From NCBI RefSeq assembly GCF_018688255.1, contig NZ_CP061314.1, forward strand, positions 1,240,001 through 1,304,000: a DNA stretch of 64,000 bases, in the 5' to 3' direction. The notes under the pieces were generated by a model that had not been told where the DNA came from, did not search any database, and saw only the letters and a program-made list of their open reading frames with translations. Every line of letters begins with the position of its first letter. Positions within the stretch are counted from its first letter, which is position 1. The DNA comes from Polynucleobacter corsicus (GTDB lineage: Bacteria > Pseudomonadota > Gammaproteobacteria > Burkholderiales > Burkholderiaceae). The position numbers and the translations under genes are program-made. Positions 7,190 to 15,758 of the stretch are shown here, piece after piece.

Positions 7190-8163
7190 TCTAACTTAGC
7201 TCCAGCTTGCTTTACGGCTTTAGCCCAGCGCGGCATCTCTACTGCTAGAAATTTAGTAAATTGATCTGCATTTAGATAAGCTGGATCGGCACCTTGCTCA
7301 AGCATCCTTTTTTGAATATCAGCAGACTCCAAAGTCTCCTTAAAAGCCTGGCTCAGCTTATTAACCACTTCTGTTGTAGTTCCCTTGGGCGCTAAGACTC
7401 CATAAAAGCCAACAACCTCTAAGTTTGCAGTGCCGGTCTCGATCACTGTTGGTGTATTTGGCAGTGCCGGGTTTCTCTTTGCGCTCGTAACGGCAAGCGC
7501 CCTCACCTTCCCTAACTTGGCATAGTTGGCTGCCTGTGGAACTGACTCAGCCATAAATTGCACATGGCCTGCTATGAGATCAGTGAAGGCTGGAGCACTG
7601 CCCTTAAAAGGAATATGCACCATAAAAATACCGGTTTCGTTTTTTAACATTTCCGGGACTAAATGGGAGATGCCGCCATTACCAGCCGAGCCGTAATTTA
7701 ATTTCCCAGGGTTGGCTTTGGCGTAGGCTATAAATTCTTTGAGTGTTTGTGCTGGCACATCCTTATTCACTATCAAGGCTAAGGGCTGTTGTGCGGTCCT
7801 TGCGATCGGCTGAAACTCTTTTAAAGTCTCATAAGAGGTTTTGGTGTAAACCGCAGGATTAATGACCATCGTACCGGTATTGGCCAATAGCAAGGTGTAT
7901 CCATCTGCAGGTGATTGAGCCACAAATTGCGCCCCCACCGTACCACCTGCCCCTGCTTTGTAATCCACGATTACAGGTTGACCTAAGATGGCTTGTAGTT
8001 TTTCAACCAGCAAGCGCATATGGGCATCAAGCGGTCCACCCGCCGGAAAACCAATAATCACTTTAATTGGCTTATCTGGATATGCAGCTTGGGCACTAAG
8101 AGAGAACCAGAAGCCAAATAAGGCGATTGAGAAGATTGCTGCCTTATGAAATGATTTGCGCAT
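7186..8163 (-). CDS. Bug-family (TctC) periplasmic solute receptor
   Basis: A 325-residue tripartite tricarboxylate-type extracytoplasmic receptor. It starts with a Sec signal (MRKSFHKAAIFSIALFGFWF, cleavage after SAQA), followed by YPDKPIKVIIGFPAGGPLDAHMR, the signature of Bug proteins. Such receptors bind carboxylates or related small molecules and are very abundant in Burkholderiales, often as orphans. No TctA/TctB membrane genes are nearby, so the ligand is unknown. An open frame extends upstream to 8286, but the signal peptide fixes the start at 8163. It lies 31 bases behind the HI0933 gene, probably in the same transcript. Confidence 0.92.
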   Translation of the reverse strand: MRKSFHKAAIFSIALFGFWFSLSAQAAYPDKPIKVIIGFPAGGPLDAHMRLLVEKLQAILGQPVIVDYKAGAGGTVGAQFVAQSPADGYTLLLANTGTMVINPAVYTKTSYETLKEFQPIARTAQQPLALIVNKDVPAQTLKEFIAYAKANPGKLNYGSAGNGGISHLVPEMLKNETGIFMVHIPFKGSAPAFTDLIAGHVQFMAESVPQAANYAKLGKVRALAVTSAKRNPALPNTPTVIETGTANLEVVGFYGVLAPKGTTTEVVNKLSQAFKETLESADIQKRMLEQGADPAYLNADQFTKFLAVEMPRWAKAVKQAGAKLD

Positions 8164-8194
8164 AATTTTGAGAGTTAAATTAAAAAGCAATAGC

Positions 8195-9412
8195 CTAGAG
8201 ATCATTGCCACAAGCAAAACCGCTAGCCCAAGCCCACTGGAAATTATGACCACCAAGATGTCCCGTGACATCAACACACTCGCCAATAAAATATAAACCC
8301 GGATGATTTCGGGCCATCATCGTTTGACCATCGAGCTCTTTGGTATCTACGCCACCCAACATCACTTCAGCCTTTTTCCAACCCAGCGTTCCAGCTGGCT
8401 TTACCGACCAATTGGTAATGAGCTCTTTAAGTGACTGACGGTCCTTTTTAGAAACTTCAGCCCACTTTTTGCCTAGGAGGTTTTTCTGCTCAGCGAATGC
8501 TTTTGCTAGGCGCAATGGCATTACTGAAGCTAAGATATTTTCCGTTAACTTGAGGCGGTTATCCTCGTGATTAAATAATTCATCGCAAGTAAATTGACCG
8601 TGGGCCTCTACTGCACCCAACCAATCAACATGAATTTCCTCACCTTCCACCCAGTAACTACTGGCCTGCAACACTGCAGGTCCGGAGAGGCCTTTATGCG
8701 TTAAGAGTAGATCCTCGTTAAAGCGACACGCACCATAGCGCTTTCCCTTAGATCCTGCTGCAATACGCACCGGCAAGCTTAGGCCAGACAATTCAATCAA
8801 GTTATCAAACTCACCAGATGTAAACGAGAGCGGCACTAATGCAGGACGTGGATCAACAATCTTCAATCCAAATTGCTTCGCGATATCGAGAGAGTATGCG
8901 GTTGCGCCAATTGCCGGGACTGGCAGACCGCCGGTTGCCATTACCAATGATTTGGCTCGTTCTTCACCAGCATTGGTTTTAACAATCCATCTCTCTGCCA
9001 CATTTGAAATCGATTGCACTGAAACTGGATGACGGATATCGACATGACCTTTAGCGCATTCCGCAAGTAACATCTCGATAATTTGCTTTGCTGAATCATC
9101 GCAAAATAACTGACCCTGATGTTTCTCGTGATATGCAATACGATAAGACTGCACTAGCTTGATAAATTCTTTTGCGGGATAGCGCGCTAAGGCGCTTTTT
9201 GCAAAATGGGGGTTCTGGGATAGAAAATTAGCTGGACTGCTATGCAAGTTAGTGAAATTACATCTTCCCCCACCGCTAATCCGAATTTTCTCGCACAAGA
9301 CATCAGCATGGTCGAGTACCAAGACCTTCTTACCTAACTGACCAGCAACACCAGCACAAAAGAGCCCAGCAGCTCCACCGCCAATAATGATGGCATCCCA
9401 TGTCTTACTCAT
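8195..9412 (-). CDS. HI0933-family flavoprotein (BaiN/YhiN-like NAD(P)/FAD oxidoreductase)
   Basis: A 405-residue FAD-binding protein of the HI0933/TIGR00275 family. The N-terminus has the dinucleotide motif GGGAAGLFCAG (about 12-22) and the family mark RISGGGRCNFTN (about 45-56). The C-terminal block GLYFIGECVDVTGHLGGHNFQWAWASG is the second FAD contact typical of the family. Members include BaiN, which reduces bile acid intermediates, but most have no known substrate. It lies 14 bases behind the channel-like gene. Confidence 0.9.
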   Translation of the reverse strand: MSKTWDAIIIGGGAAGLFCAGVAGQLGKKVLVLDHADVLCEKIRISGGGRCNFTNLHSSPANFLSQNPHFAKSALARYPAKEFIKLVQSYRIAYHEKHQGQLFCDDSAKQIIEMLLAECAKGHVDIRHPVSVQSISNVAERWIVKTNAGEERAKSLVMATGGLPVPAIGATAYSLDIAKQFGLKIVDPRPALVPLSFTSGEFDNLIELSGLSLPVRIAAGSKGKRYGACRFNEDLLLTHKGLSGPAVLQASSYWVEGEEIHVDWLGAVEAHGQFTCDELFNHEDNRLKLTENILASVMPLRLAKAFAEQKNLLGKKWAEVSKKDRQSLKELITNWSVKPAGTLGWKKAEVMLGGVDTKELDGQTMMARNHPGLYFIGECVDVTGHLGGHNFQWAWASGFACGNDL

Positions 9413-9426
9413 ATTTTGCCCATGCC

Positions 9427-9942
9427 TTACTTAAAGCGCTCAATGACTTCAGGTGCCATCTTCAGTTTTTGCATGTGCAAACGGGTATAAGCCTGACGGA
9501 AATTCTTGGTCATAGAGATCATGACGGATGCGGTCCAGGCAAAGGCAAACATTCCTGAAAAAGCAATGATGATTGCCAACATCTTCCAGCCACTTGGCAG
9601 GAGATCATCCATAAAACCCATTGCTGTGTAGGTACTGCCACTGAACAAGATACTCTCACCCAAATTCGGCAGAAGATTAAATACTCGAAGTGAGATGCCC
9701 CAGAGAATAATCTCAAAGATATGGGTCAGAAATAAACATAGCACACTGACATAAAACACAAAAGTCACTGAAGAGTACTTATGTTCTGACAAATATAAAA
9801 ATGACTTGACTTCATAGCGCTTTGCAATTTGGAGCAAAGCAAATCCATGCACCAACATCACAATGAGGAGCATGGCGATGCCAAACAAGTAGGCCGGTAA
9901 ATCTAGCTCGGAACTAAGGGTAACGGTATTAGTAATGGACAT
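9427..9942 (-). CDS. Ion channel-like membrane protein with a degenerate pore motif
   Basis: A 171-residue integral membrane protein with four hydrophobic stretches (about 16-40, 58-80, 95-110 as pore helix, 117-142). The segment SGSTYTAMGFMDDLLPSGWK sits where two-TM potassium channels have their filter (T-x-x-G-[YF]-G-D). Here it reads T106-A-M-G109-F110-M111-D112, so the second filter glycine is Met. It most likely belongs to the Ion_trans_2-type fold, but potassium selectivity is doubtful. It sits between the LOG gene and the HI0933 gene on the same strand with gaps of 39 and 14 bases. Confidence 0.6.
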   Translation of the reverse strand: MSITNTVTLSSELDLPAYLFGIAMLLIVMLVHGFALLQIAKRYEVKSFLYLSEHKYSSVTFVFYVSVLCLFLTHIFEIILWGISLRVFNLLPNLGESILFSGSTYTAMGFMDDLLPSGWKMLAIIIAFSGMFAFAWTASVMISMTKNFRQAYTRLHMQKLKMAPEVIERFK

Positions 9943-9981
9943 GATCTTTAACAGGCTATTTTACAGTTCTTGTAGGTCATC

Positions 9982-10839
9982 TTAGGCTAATTGATGCCAG
10001 TCTCGAATGACTTCCCAAGCCTCCTCAGCAGTCTCAACAAAATGGATTAGCTCCATATCTGCCTGATCTATTACTCCATGGTCCAGCATCTGCTTGAAAT
10101 TGATCACTTCTTGCCAGAATGATTTCCCCACCAGAACGATTGGAAAACGCTCGACCTTTTTTGTTTGCATTAAGGTAAGCACTTCGAAAAGCTCATCAAA
10201 TGAACCAAAGCCGCCTGGATAGGCCACAATCGCTCTTGCCCTGAGCATGAAATGCATCTTACGAATAGCGAAGTAATGAAAGCGAAAGCTCAAGCCTGGT
10301 GTAATGTAAGGATTAGGATGCTGCTCTCTTGGTAGGCTGATATTAAAACCAATGGTTTTATCCCCGGCATCAAATGCACCACGGTTAACGGCCTCCATGA
10401 TTCCGGGGCCGCCACCAGTAGCGATATATAACTTATTGCGACCTTCAGATTGAGTGGCGTTATAGCCCGCAACAATTGATCCAAACTCCCTAGCTGAGTC
10501 ATAGTACTTACAGTGTAGTAAAGCCCGTTTTGCCTCTACTTGGGCATCCGGTGTTTTGGCGTTCTTTTCTAATTCCTGGGCCGTTTGACAGCTTACAAAT
10601 CGGGTTGAACCAAATACGGTGATGGTGTGTTCAATACCGTGCTCATGCAACAAGATCTCTGGCTTGAGTAACTCCAGCTGAAAGCGTAGGCCTAGAGTTT
10701 CACGACGCGCCAAAAAGGCTGGATCGTCAAATGCGAATCTATAAGAATCATCAGAATCGCTTTCTGATAACTGGCTTTTCTGAAGCTTTAAAAAATCAGT
10801 AATAGTTTGGGAGTTATTCAGAGGAAGTCTTGGGCTCAT
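9982..10839 (-). CDS. LOG-family (TIGR00730) nucleotide-binding protein
   Basis: A 285-residue Rossmann-like protein of the LOG / 'lysine decarboxylase-like' family. Known members are phosphoribohydrolases that cleave nucleoside 5'-monophosphates, including cytokinin nucleotides. The fold marks are TVFGSTRF, the GGGPGIMEAVNRGAFDAG loop and the PGGxGTxxE motif, here PGGFGSFDELFEV with Ser in place of Thr. The N-terminal extension of about 60 residues is usual for the longer bacterial subtype. It is the first gene of a minus-strand run of four. Confidence 0.88.
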   Translation of the reverse strand: MSPRLPLNNSQTITDFLKLQKSQLSESDSDDSYRFAFDDPAFLARRETLGLRFQLELLKPEILLHEHGIEHTITVFGSTRFVSCQTAQELEKNAKTPDAQVEAKRALLHCKYYDSAREFGSIVAGYNATQSEGRNKLYIATGGGPGIMEAVNRGAFDAGDKTIGFNISLPREQHPNPYITPGLSFRFHYFAIRKMHFMLRARAIVAYPGGFGSFDELFEVLTLMQTKKVERFPIVLVGKSFWQEVINFKQMLDHGVIDQADMELIHFVETAEEAWEVIRDWHQLA

Positions 10840-10996
10840 ATTTATACCTTTATTTCAACCTTTAAAAAATGGCTTATCTGCAGTTCGGTAGACAGACAAG
10901 CCCTAGGATACAAAGTCAGAATTAGTATTACTACCTAGAATATTGCATTAATTTCATATCTAGGGCCTATTCGGATTTACCGTCTACGTTTCAAGC

Positions 10997-11018
10997 GTTA
11001 ATATAAGGAAATATTAAC
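10997..11018. promoter_or_regulatory. Inverted repeat upstream of the Ala/Pro-repeat gene
   Basis: GTTAATAT (10997-11004), spacer AAGGAA, ATATTAAC (11011-11018): a perfect 8-bp inverted repeat 19 bases before the start codon and just ahead of the GAAGGA ribosome site. It could be an operator or a weak hairpin in the leader; no regulator is known. Confidence 0.45.
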
Positions 11019-11036
11019 TAACCCGAAGGAAAAGCA

Positions 11037-11264
11037 ATGAGCAACCGTTCAATCATCATCATGGTACTAGTATTAATCTCTGCTACAGCCTATTTACTCA
11101 TCAAAGGCGACGGCGATATTGACATGGGTGGTGAGAAGCATGGTGCTGAGGCAGCTCATATGGAAGAAGCCAAGAAAGATGCTCCTGCTGCTCCTGCTGC
11201 TCCTGCTGCTCCTGCTGCTCCTGCCGCACCCGCAGCAGCTCCTGCAGCTGACGCTAAGAAATAA
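11037..11264 (+). CDS. Small membrane-anchored Ala/Pro-repeat protein
   Basis: A 75-residue protein with one N-terminal membrane helix (SIIIMVLVLISATAYLLI) and a short charged linker. The C-terminal tail is built from Ala-Ala-Pro units and ends ADAKK. The tail is probably periplasmic and extended. The repeat is also visible in the DNA as a nine-base unit. A GAAGGA ribosome site and a strong terminator (11286-11308) support a real monocistronic gene. Function unknown. Confidence 0.7.
   Translation: MSNRSIIIMVLVLISATAYLLIKGDGDIDMGGEKHGAEAAHMEEAKKDAPAAPAAPAAPAAPAAPAAAPAADAKK
11181..11225 (+). repeat. Nine-base tandem repeat encoding Ala-Pro-Ala
   Basis: Five nearly identical copies of GCTCCTGCT run in frame inside the small Ala/Pro gene. 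Because the unit is a multiple of three, slippage would change tail length without breaking the frame. Confidence 0.85.
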
Positions 11265-11285
11265 TCTCTTCTTGAGAAAAATAAG

Positions 11286-11308
11286 CCGCGGTTCGCCGCG
11301 GTTTTTTT
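11286..11308 (+). terminator. Rho-independent terminator with UUCG loop
   Basis: CCGCGG (11286-11291), TTCG loop, CCGCGG (11296-11301), then seven T. A textbook terminator 22 bases behind the Ala/Pro-repeat gene. Confidence 0.93.
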
Positions 11309-11336
11309 ATACCGATTTATTTGCCCTTACTCTTTT

Positions 11337-12152
11337 ATGAAAAAAATACTTGGATGTAGTCTGCTGTTCATATGCCAGTTAGTTTTGGCTCAAACACAGA
11401 ATACAGTACTGAGTAAATTTATCGATAAGGCCATGCTTACATCTTTCGCACCGACCGGCACTCTTCGTGTTGGCATTAATCTCGGAAATCCAGTTCTAGC
11501 AGGCTCAATTGATAAAAGTGAACCTCAGCCTAAGGGCGTGACGATAGATATTGCCCAAGAAATTGGCAGGCGATCCGGCATACCGGTTGAGCTGATCTCT
11601 TTTAAAAGCGCTGGTGCAATAGTAGAGGCCCTTAAAGCCGATCAGCTTGACCTCATCTTCGTAGCCATCGATCCAGTTCGTGGAGCAGATATCAGCTATA
11701 CGCCCGCCTATATCCAAATTGAGGGCGCCTACATGGTCAAAGCCTCCTCTCCCATACAGAGCAATGAAGAGGTTGATGCTACTGGTAATGAGATTGTGGT
11801 TGGCAATGCTAGTGCTTATGACCTGTATCTAAAACGTGAAATTAAAAAAGCCACCCTACTTCGATCAATCAACTCTCAATCAGTCGTAGATGACTTTATG
11901 AGTGGAAAAGGCAATGTCGCTGCAGGAGTGAAACAGCAACTAGAGGCAGATTCCAAACGATATGACAATGTACGCATGCTACCGGGTAGATTTATGGTGA
12001 TTCATCAGGCAATGGGAGTACCAAAATCACGCGCTGACTTTGAAAAGATAACTCTGTATTTGAGTGATCTCGTTACAGAATTAAAGACTTCGGGTTTTAT
12101 TGCCAACTCCATGCAAAAGCACGGTATCGAAGGTGCCAAGGTAGCGGAGTAA
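11337..12152 (+). CDS. Periplasmic solute-binding protein, family 3 type
   Basis: A 271-residue exported protein with a Sec signal (MKKILGCSLLFICQLVLAQ). It has the amino-acid binding protein fold: APTGTLRVGINLGNP at the start, the GVTIDIAQEIGRRSGIPVELI block, and DLIFVAIDPVRGADISYTPAYIQIEGAYMV. These proteins bind polar amino acids or similar solutes for ABC importers. No permease or ATPase gene is adjacent, so it is an orphan here. It starts 28 bases after the terminator of the preceding gene. Confidence 0.82.
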   Translation: MKKILGCSLLFICQLVLAQTQNTVLSKFIDKAMLTSFAPTGTLRVGINLGNPVLAGSIDKSEPQPKGVTIDIAQEIGRRSGIPVELISFKSAGAIVEALKADQLDLIFVAIDPVRGADISYTPAYIQIEGAYMVKASSPIQSNEEVDATGNEIVVGNASAYDLYLKREIKKATLLRSINSQSVVDDFMSGKGNVAAGVKQQLEADSKRYDNVRMLPGRFMVIHQAMGVPKSRADFEKITLYLSDLVTELKTSGFIANSMQKHGIEGAKVAE

Positions 12153-12201
12153 AAGCTAGCAAATTCCTTGTTAAGCCACATATAAGAGCGATACTACGTA
12201 G

Positions 12202-13083
12202 ATGAACTCCCCTACCGAACTGAGATCACTCGAGCTCATTACCCGCCTCAAACGAGCGTCCTCAGAACATAAGGGGAATGCAGGTAAAGTTTTGCTCATT
12301 GGTGGTGCACCTGGAATGGCTGGCGCCCTCATCCTGGCTGGCAGTGCCGCGCTGCACTTGGGGGCAGGTTGGACTATGCTGGAGATGCTGGATCCGACTG
12401 CTGCCCACGCAATGCCGGAACAAGCCGAGCTGATGGTTCGCCTGGCCAGCTTTAATGCCCAAGAACAATTAGAAACTACGGCACCGGATGTGATTGCGAT
12501 CGGGCCGGGCCTTGGTTTTTCTGCACTGGCCAGAGATTGGTTAACAGCTTCCCTATGCTATCCAAAAGTGCCGCTCGTGATTGATGCCGATGCACTCAGC
12601 CTGATTGCCGATAATCCTGAATTTTTAGATCTTCTCAAACAACGTAATCAAGCATTCCCCAGAATGACTGTACTCACCCCACACCCTGGAGAGGCAGCCC
12701 ATCTTCTCAATACGATCGCTTCAGTCATTCAGGCGGATCGCATAGCCGCTGTATTAGACTTGGTCAAGCTCACCGATTGCATCGTTGTGCTTAAAGGTCA
12801 ACATACGCTCATTGCCTCGCCTCTTCATCCGGTAGTGCAGTGCGCTCAAGGCAATCCCGGTATGGCTGTTGGCGGAATGGGTGATGTCTTAACTGGCACT
12901 ATCGCAGCCATCGCAGCCCAAGGCGTCCGCCACAATCTCAGTTTATGGGAGTCAAGTTGCATTGGGGTACAACTACACGCCACGGCAGCCGATAGCTTGG
13001 TTGCACAGCAAATTGGTCCCATTGGACTTACTCCAACAGAGGTCATTGTGGAGATGCGGAGTCTACTCAACAAACTGTTATAA
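12202..13083 (+). CDS. nnrD: ADP-dependent NAD(P)HX dehydratase, stand-alone kinase-like domain
   Basis: A 293-residue ribokinase-fold protein that repairs hydrated NADH and NADPH by dehydrating the S-epimer with ADP. Family marks are HKGNAGKVLLIGGAPGMAGA at the start, DADALSLIAD, TPHPGEAAHLL, and NPGMAVGGMGDVLTGTIAAIAAQG near the nucleotide site. The NnrE epimerase domain that is fused at the N-terminus in Escherichia coli is absent. The next gene follows after six bases, so the two may be co-transcribed. Confidence 0.92.
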   Translation: MNSPTELRSLELITRLKRASSEHKGNAGKVLLIGGAPGMAGALILAGSAALHLGAGWTMLEMLDPTAAHAMPEQAELMVRLASFNAQEQLETTAPDVIAIGPGLGFSALARDWLTASLCYPKVPLVIDADALSLIADNPEFLDLLKQRNQAFPRMTVLTPHPGEAAHLLNTIASVIQADRIAAVLDLVKLTDCIVVLKGQHTLIASPLHPVVQCAQGNPGMAVGGMGDVLTGTIAAIAAQGVRHNLSLWESSCIGVQLHATAADSLVAQQIGPIGLTPTEVIVEMRSLLNKLL

Positions 13084-13089
13084 AGCATC

Positions 13090-14070
13090 ATGCAATTAGT
13101 TAGCGGAACACTTCATCATCGCCGTTATATCTACGGCCTCTTAATGGCCGGACTCGGCTCCATACTATTCTCCGGCAAAGCGATTCTAGTCAAACTCGCT
13201 TTTGGCTACGGTGCAAATGCTGAGACGCTGATTGCCTTAAGAATGCTGATGGCGCTTCCCCTCTTCTGGGGAATTTATTGGTGGCAAGCGCATAGGCAAG
13301 CCATGAGTCCGCTCACATTGCAAGATCAAATAAAGATATTTTCCCTGGGATTTATGGGTTACTTTCTTTCCAGCTATCTTGACTTTTTAGGACTGCAATA
13401 TATTTCCGTTGGACTAGAACGTATCGTGCTTTACCTGACACCTACCATCGTGTTGTTGATTTCTTATTTTGTATTGAATAAATCCATTAGTCGCTTGCAA
13501 TGGTATGCACTCGCGGTGGGATATCTTGGCGTGATCGTTGTATTCATTCAAGATGCCAGCTCGACCGGATCAATGGCTCTGCTCGGCATGTTATTGGTCT
13601 TTGCTAGCGCGTGCTCGTATGCAATCTACATGATTGGATCCGGAGAAATGGTCAGGCGCGTGGGTAGCGTACGCTTAGTTGTCTATGCTAGCTCTGCATC
13701 AGCTTTCATGAGTGTCATTCAAATTCTGATTTACGATCCTGCAGCTGTATTTGTGCAGGCACCGCAAATTTATTGGCTCAGTCTGCTCAATGCAAGTCTA
13801 TGCACAGTCATTCCGATGTTGTTAATCATGATTGCCATTAATCGTATTGGCTCACCGCTAGTTGCTCAAGCCGGAATACTTGGCCCCGTCTCTACCCTCT
13901 TTATGGGCTGGATCGCATTGTCTGAACCGATTACCTGGATTCAGATGGGCGGAATGAGCTTGGTGATGGGTGCAATGTGGTTGCTGGTGCGTAACGATGC
14001 ACCAAACAAACAACAGGGTCAGAACTCTATAAAGCCTTTAGACCCCGAGGGATCTGATCCTCTCAGTTAG
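13090..14070 (+). CDS. EamA/DMT-family transporter
   Basis: A 326-residue inner-membrane protein with about ten hydrophobic helices arranged as two EamA repeats (GLGSILFSGKAILVKLAFGYG opens the first and MALLGMLLVFASACSYAIYMI the second). Such transporters usually export small metabolites or amino acids. The hydrophilic C-terminal tail of about 25 residues carries no motif. It follows nnrD by six bases. Confidence 0.9.
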   Translation: MQLVSGTLHHRRYIYGLLMAGLGSILFSGKAILVKLAFGYGANAETLIALRMLMALPLFWGIYWWQAHRQAMSPLTLQDQIKIFSLGFMGYFLSSYLDFLGLQYISVGLERIVLYLTPTIVLLISYFVLNKSISRLQWYALAVGYLGVIVVFIQDASSTGSMALLGMLLVFASACSYAIYMIGSGEMVRRVGSVRLVVYASSASAFMSVIQILIYDPAAVFVQAPQIYWLSLLNASLCTVIPMLLIMIAINRIGSPLVAQAGILGPVSTLFMGWIALSEPITWIQMGGMSLVMGAMWLLVRNDAPNKQQGQNSIKPLDPEGSDPLS

Positions 14071-14078
14071 TTATTAAT

Positions 14079-14342
14079 TTATTGCTGAGCAGTAGGCTCT
14101 TGAGCTGCTTTTGCTTTCTTCTTCGATTTTTTCTTAGCCTTCTTCTCTGCTTTTTTATCTTTCTTGGATTTCTTCGCAGTCTTCTTAGCGGCTTTTTCTG
14201 GCTGTGCATCAGGCGTTGTTACAGGAGCGGCTGTAGGTGCTCCTGCTGGAGCTGGGTCAGCAGCCATTACCGCAAAAGGAGATACACCGATGGAGGCAGA
14301 AATCAGCGCAGCCAAAGTGAGTTTTATAAAGCGAGCGTTCAT
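14079..14342 (-). CDS. Exported lysine-rich low-complexity protein
   Basis: An 87-residue protein with a clear Sec signal (MNARFIKLTLAALISASIGV, cleavage near AVMAA) and a short Ala/Pro/Thr linker. About 35 residues are then nearly all Lys, Ala, Ser and Glu (KKTAKKSKKDKKAEKK...), and it ends AQEPTAQQ. It looks like a histone tail but is exported. The start at 14342 has a GGAG site (CTTGGAGTCCCAA-ATG). It converges on the EamA gene with an eight-base gap. Function unknown; binding to anionic envelope polymers is conceivable. Confidence 0.7.
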   Translation of the reverse strand: MNARFIKLTLAALISASIGVSPFAVMAADPAPAGAPTAAPVTTPDAQPEKAAKKTAKKSKKDKKAEKKAKKKSKKKAKAAQEPTAQQ

Positions 14343-14462
14343 TTGGGACTCCAAGAGATTGGTGGATGATTTAATCATACCCAATAAATTACTTTTAATA
14401 CTTTATTTTCGAAAAGTGCCCAGATGAACTCCGATCCTGCCCAAGCTCGAGAAAATGAAAAA

Positions 14463-14478
14463 GCCGTCCTAAGACGGC
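14463..14478 (-). terminator. Terminator of the aminotransferase gene
   Basis: GCCGTC (14463-14468), CTAA loop, GACGGC (14473-14478). On the minus strand it is followed by TTTTTCATTTTC, ending the gene at 14506. Confidence 0.8.
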
Positions 14479-14505
14479 CCTTTCAGACTAGAGAGTCATC
14501 GCCAT

Positions 14506-15654
14506 TTAGGCTGGCTGAGCTTCAGTCTCTGTAATTTTTTCTAATGCTGTAGCAAGGTGGTCCACTGTGCGGTCAACATGGGCCAATTTCTCTAGGCCAA
14601 ATAAACCGAGGCGGAAGGTGCGGAAGTCTGGACGTTCATCGCACTGCAATGGCACGCCAGCTGCTGTCTGCATTCCAAGAGCAATAAACTTTTTGCCTGA
14701 CTGAATATCTGGATCCTTGGTATAGCTCACCACAACACCAGGAGACTGAAAGCCCTTTGCTGCAACTGAGTGGTAACCGTTGGATACCAATAAGGCGCGA
14801 ACCTTGTCACCTAACTCTTGTTGCTTTGCTTTGAGTGCAGCAAAACCTAAGGACTGAGTTTCTTTCATCACGTTGCGCAAGATTTTGAGCGCATCGGTAG
14901 GCATAGTAGTGTGATACACGTGACCACCCTTTTCATAGGCTTCCATGATTTGGAGCCACTTCTTCAGATCCATTGAGAAGCTACTGCTTTGAGTTGACTC
15001 AATACGCTCGCGTGCTCTCTCACCCATGGCCACCATCGCGCAGCAAGGTGAACTGCTCCAACCTTTTTGAGGGGCAGTGATCAATACATCTACATTGCAA
15101 GCCTTCATGTCTACCCAGGTTGCACCTGATGCGATGCAATCGAGCACAAACAAACCATTGACTGAACGCACCGCTTCACCCACTGCCTTGAGATAGCCAT
15201 CTGGCAAGATGATGCCTGCAGAAGTTTCTACGTGCGGAGCGAAGACAACCGCTGGCTTTTCTTTTTTAATAAGAGCTACTACTTCTTCGATCGGTGCAGG
15301 GGCAAATACACCTTGCGTCGCATCTTCTAATTGCTTACCTTTAATAACGGTAATGTCCTTAGTGATATTGGCTAAATCAAAAATCTGAGTCCAGCGGTAG
15401 CTAAACCAACCGTTGCGCAAAATAAGACATTTTTCATTATTGGCAAATTGACGAGCAACAGCTTCCATGCCAAAAGTGCCGCTACCAGGAACGATCACTG
15501 CAGAACTGGCGTTGTAAGCATCTTTCAGGACGCTAGAAATATCCACAATGACTTTTTTGAATTCTTCAGACATGTGATTAAGCGAGCGATCGGTGTAAAC
15601 AACCGAGAACTCTAAGAGACCATCTGGATCAACATTCGGGAGTAAGCCTGGCAT
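14506..15654 (-). CDS. Class V aminotransferase, alanine/serine-glyoxylate type
   Basis: A 382-residue PLP enzyme of the alanine-glyoxylate, serine-glyoxylate and aminoethylphosphonate aminotransferase group. Visible marks are the PLP-binding loop GSGTFGMEAVARQF (about 57-70), HVETSAGIILP, the Asp that holds the pyridine nitrogen in FVLDCIASGATWVDM, and the Schiff-base lysine in APQKGWSSSPCCA. The donor and acceptor cannot be told from sequence. The start at 15654 has an AGGAAA site. It has its own terminator at 14463-14478. Confidence 0.88.
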   Translation of the reverse strand: MPGLLPNVDPDGLLEFSVVYTDRSLNHMSEEFKKVIVDISSVLKDAYNASSAVIVPGSGTFGMEAVARQFANNEKCLILRNGWFSYRWTQIFDLANITKDITVIKGKQLEDATQGVFAPAPIEEVVALIKKEKPAVVFAPHVETSAGIILPDGYLKAVGEAVRSVNGLFVLDCIASGATWVDMKACNVDVLITAPQKGWSSSPCCAMVAMGERARERIESTQSSSFSMDLKKWLQIMEAYEKGGHVYHTTMPTDALKILRNVMKETQSLGFAALKAKQQELGDKVRALLVSNGYHSVAAKGFQSPGVVVSYTKDPDIQSGKKFIALGMQTAAGVPLQCDERPDFRTFRLGLFGLEKLAHVDRTVDHLATALEKITETEAQPA

Positions 15655-15758
15655 AGTAATTTCCTAGTGAAACGTGTGATTAGCCCTAAATGATACTGAT
15701 TTGGCGCTGTTTTGGTACTTAGCCTTTAAAAACAGACTTTTTGAGCAAATAAAGGGGC

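Noticed and set aside
8164..8286. Extended N-terminus of the Bug receptor
   Set aside because: It overlaps the end of the HI0933 gene and would put a second hydrophobic segment before a perfect Sec signal that starts at 8163.
11119..11340. Leu-rich frame overlapping the Ala/Pro gene
   Set aside because: A run of leucines produced by reading the GCTCCTGCT repeat in another frame; it crosses the terminator.
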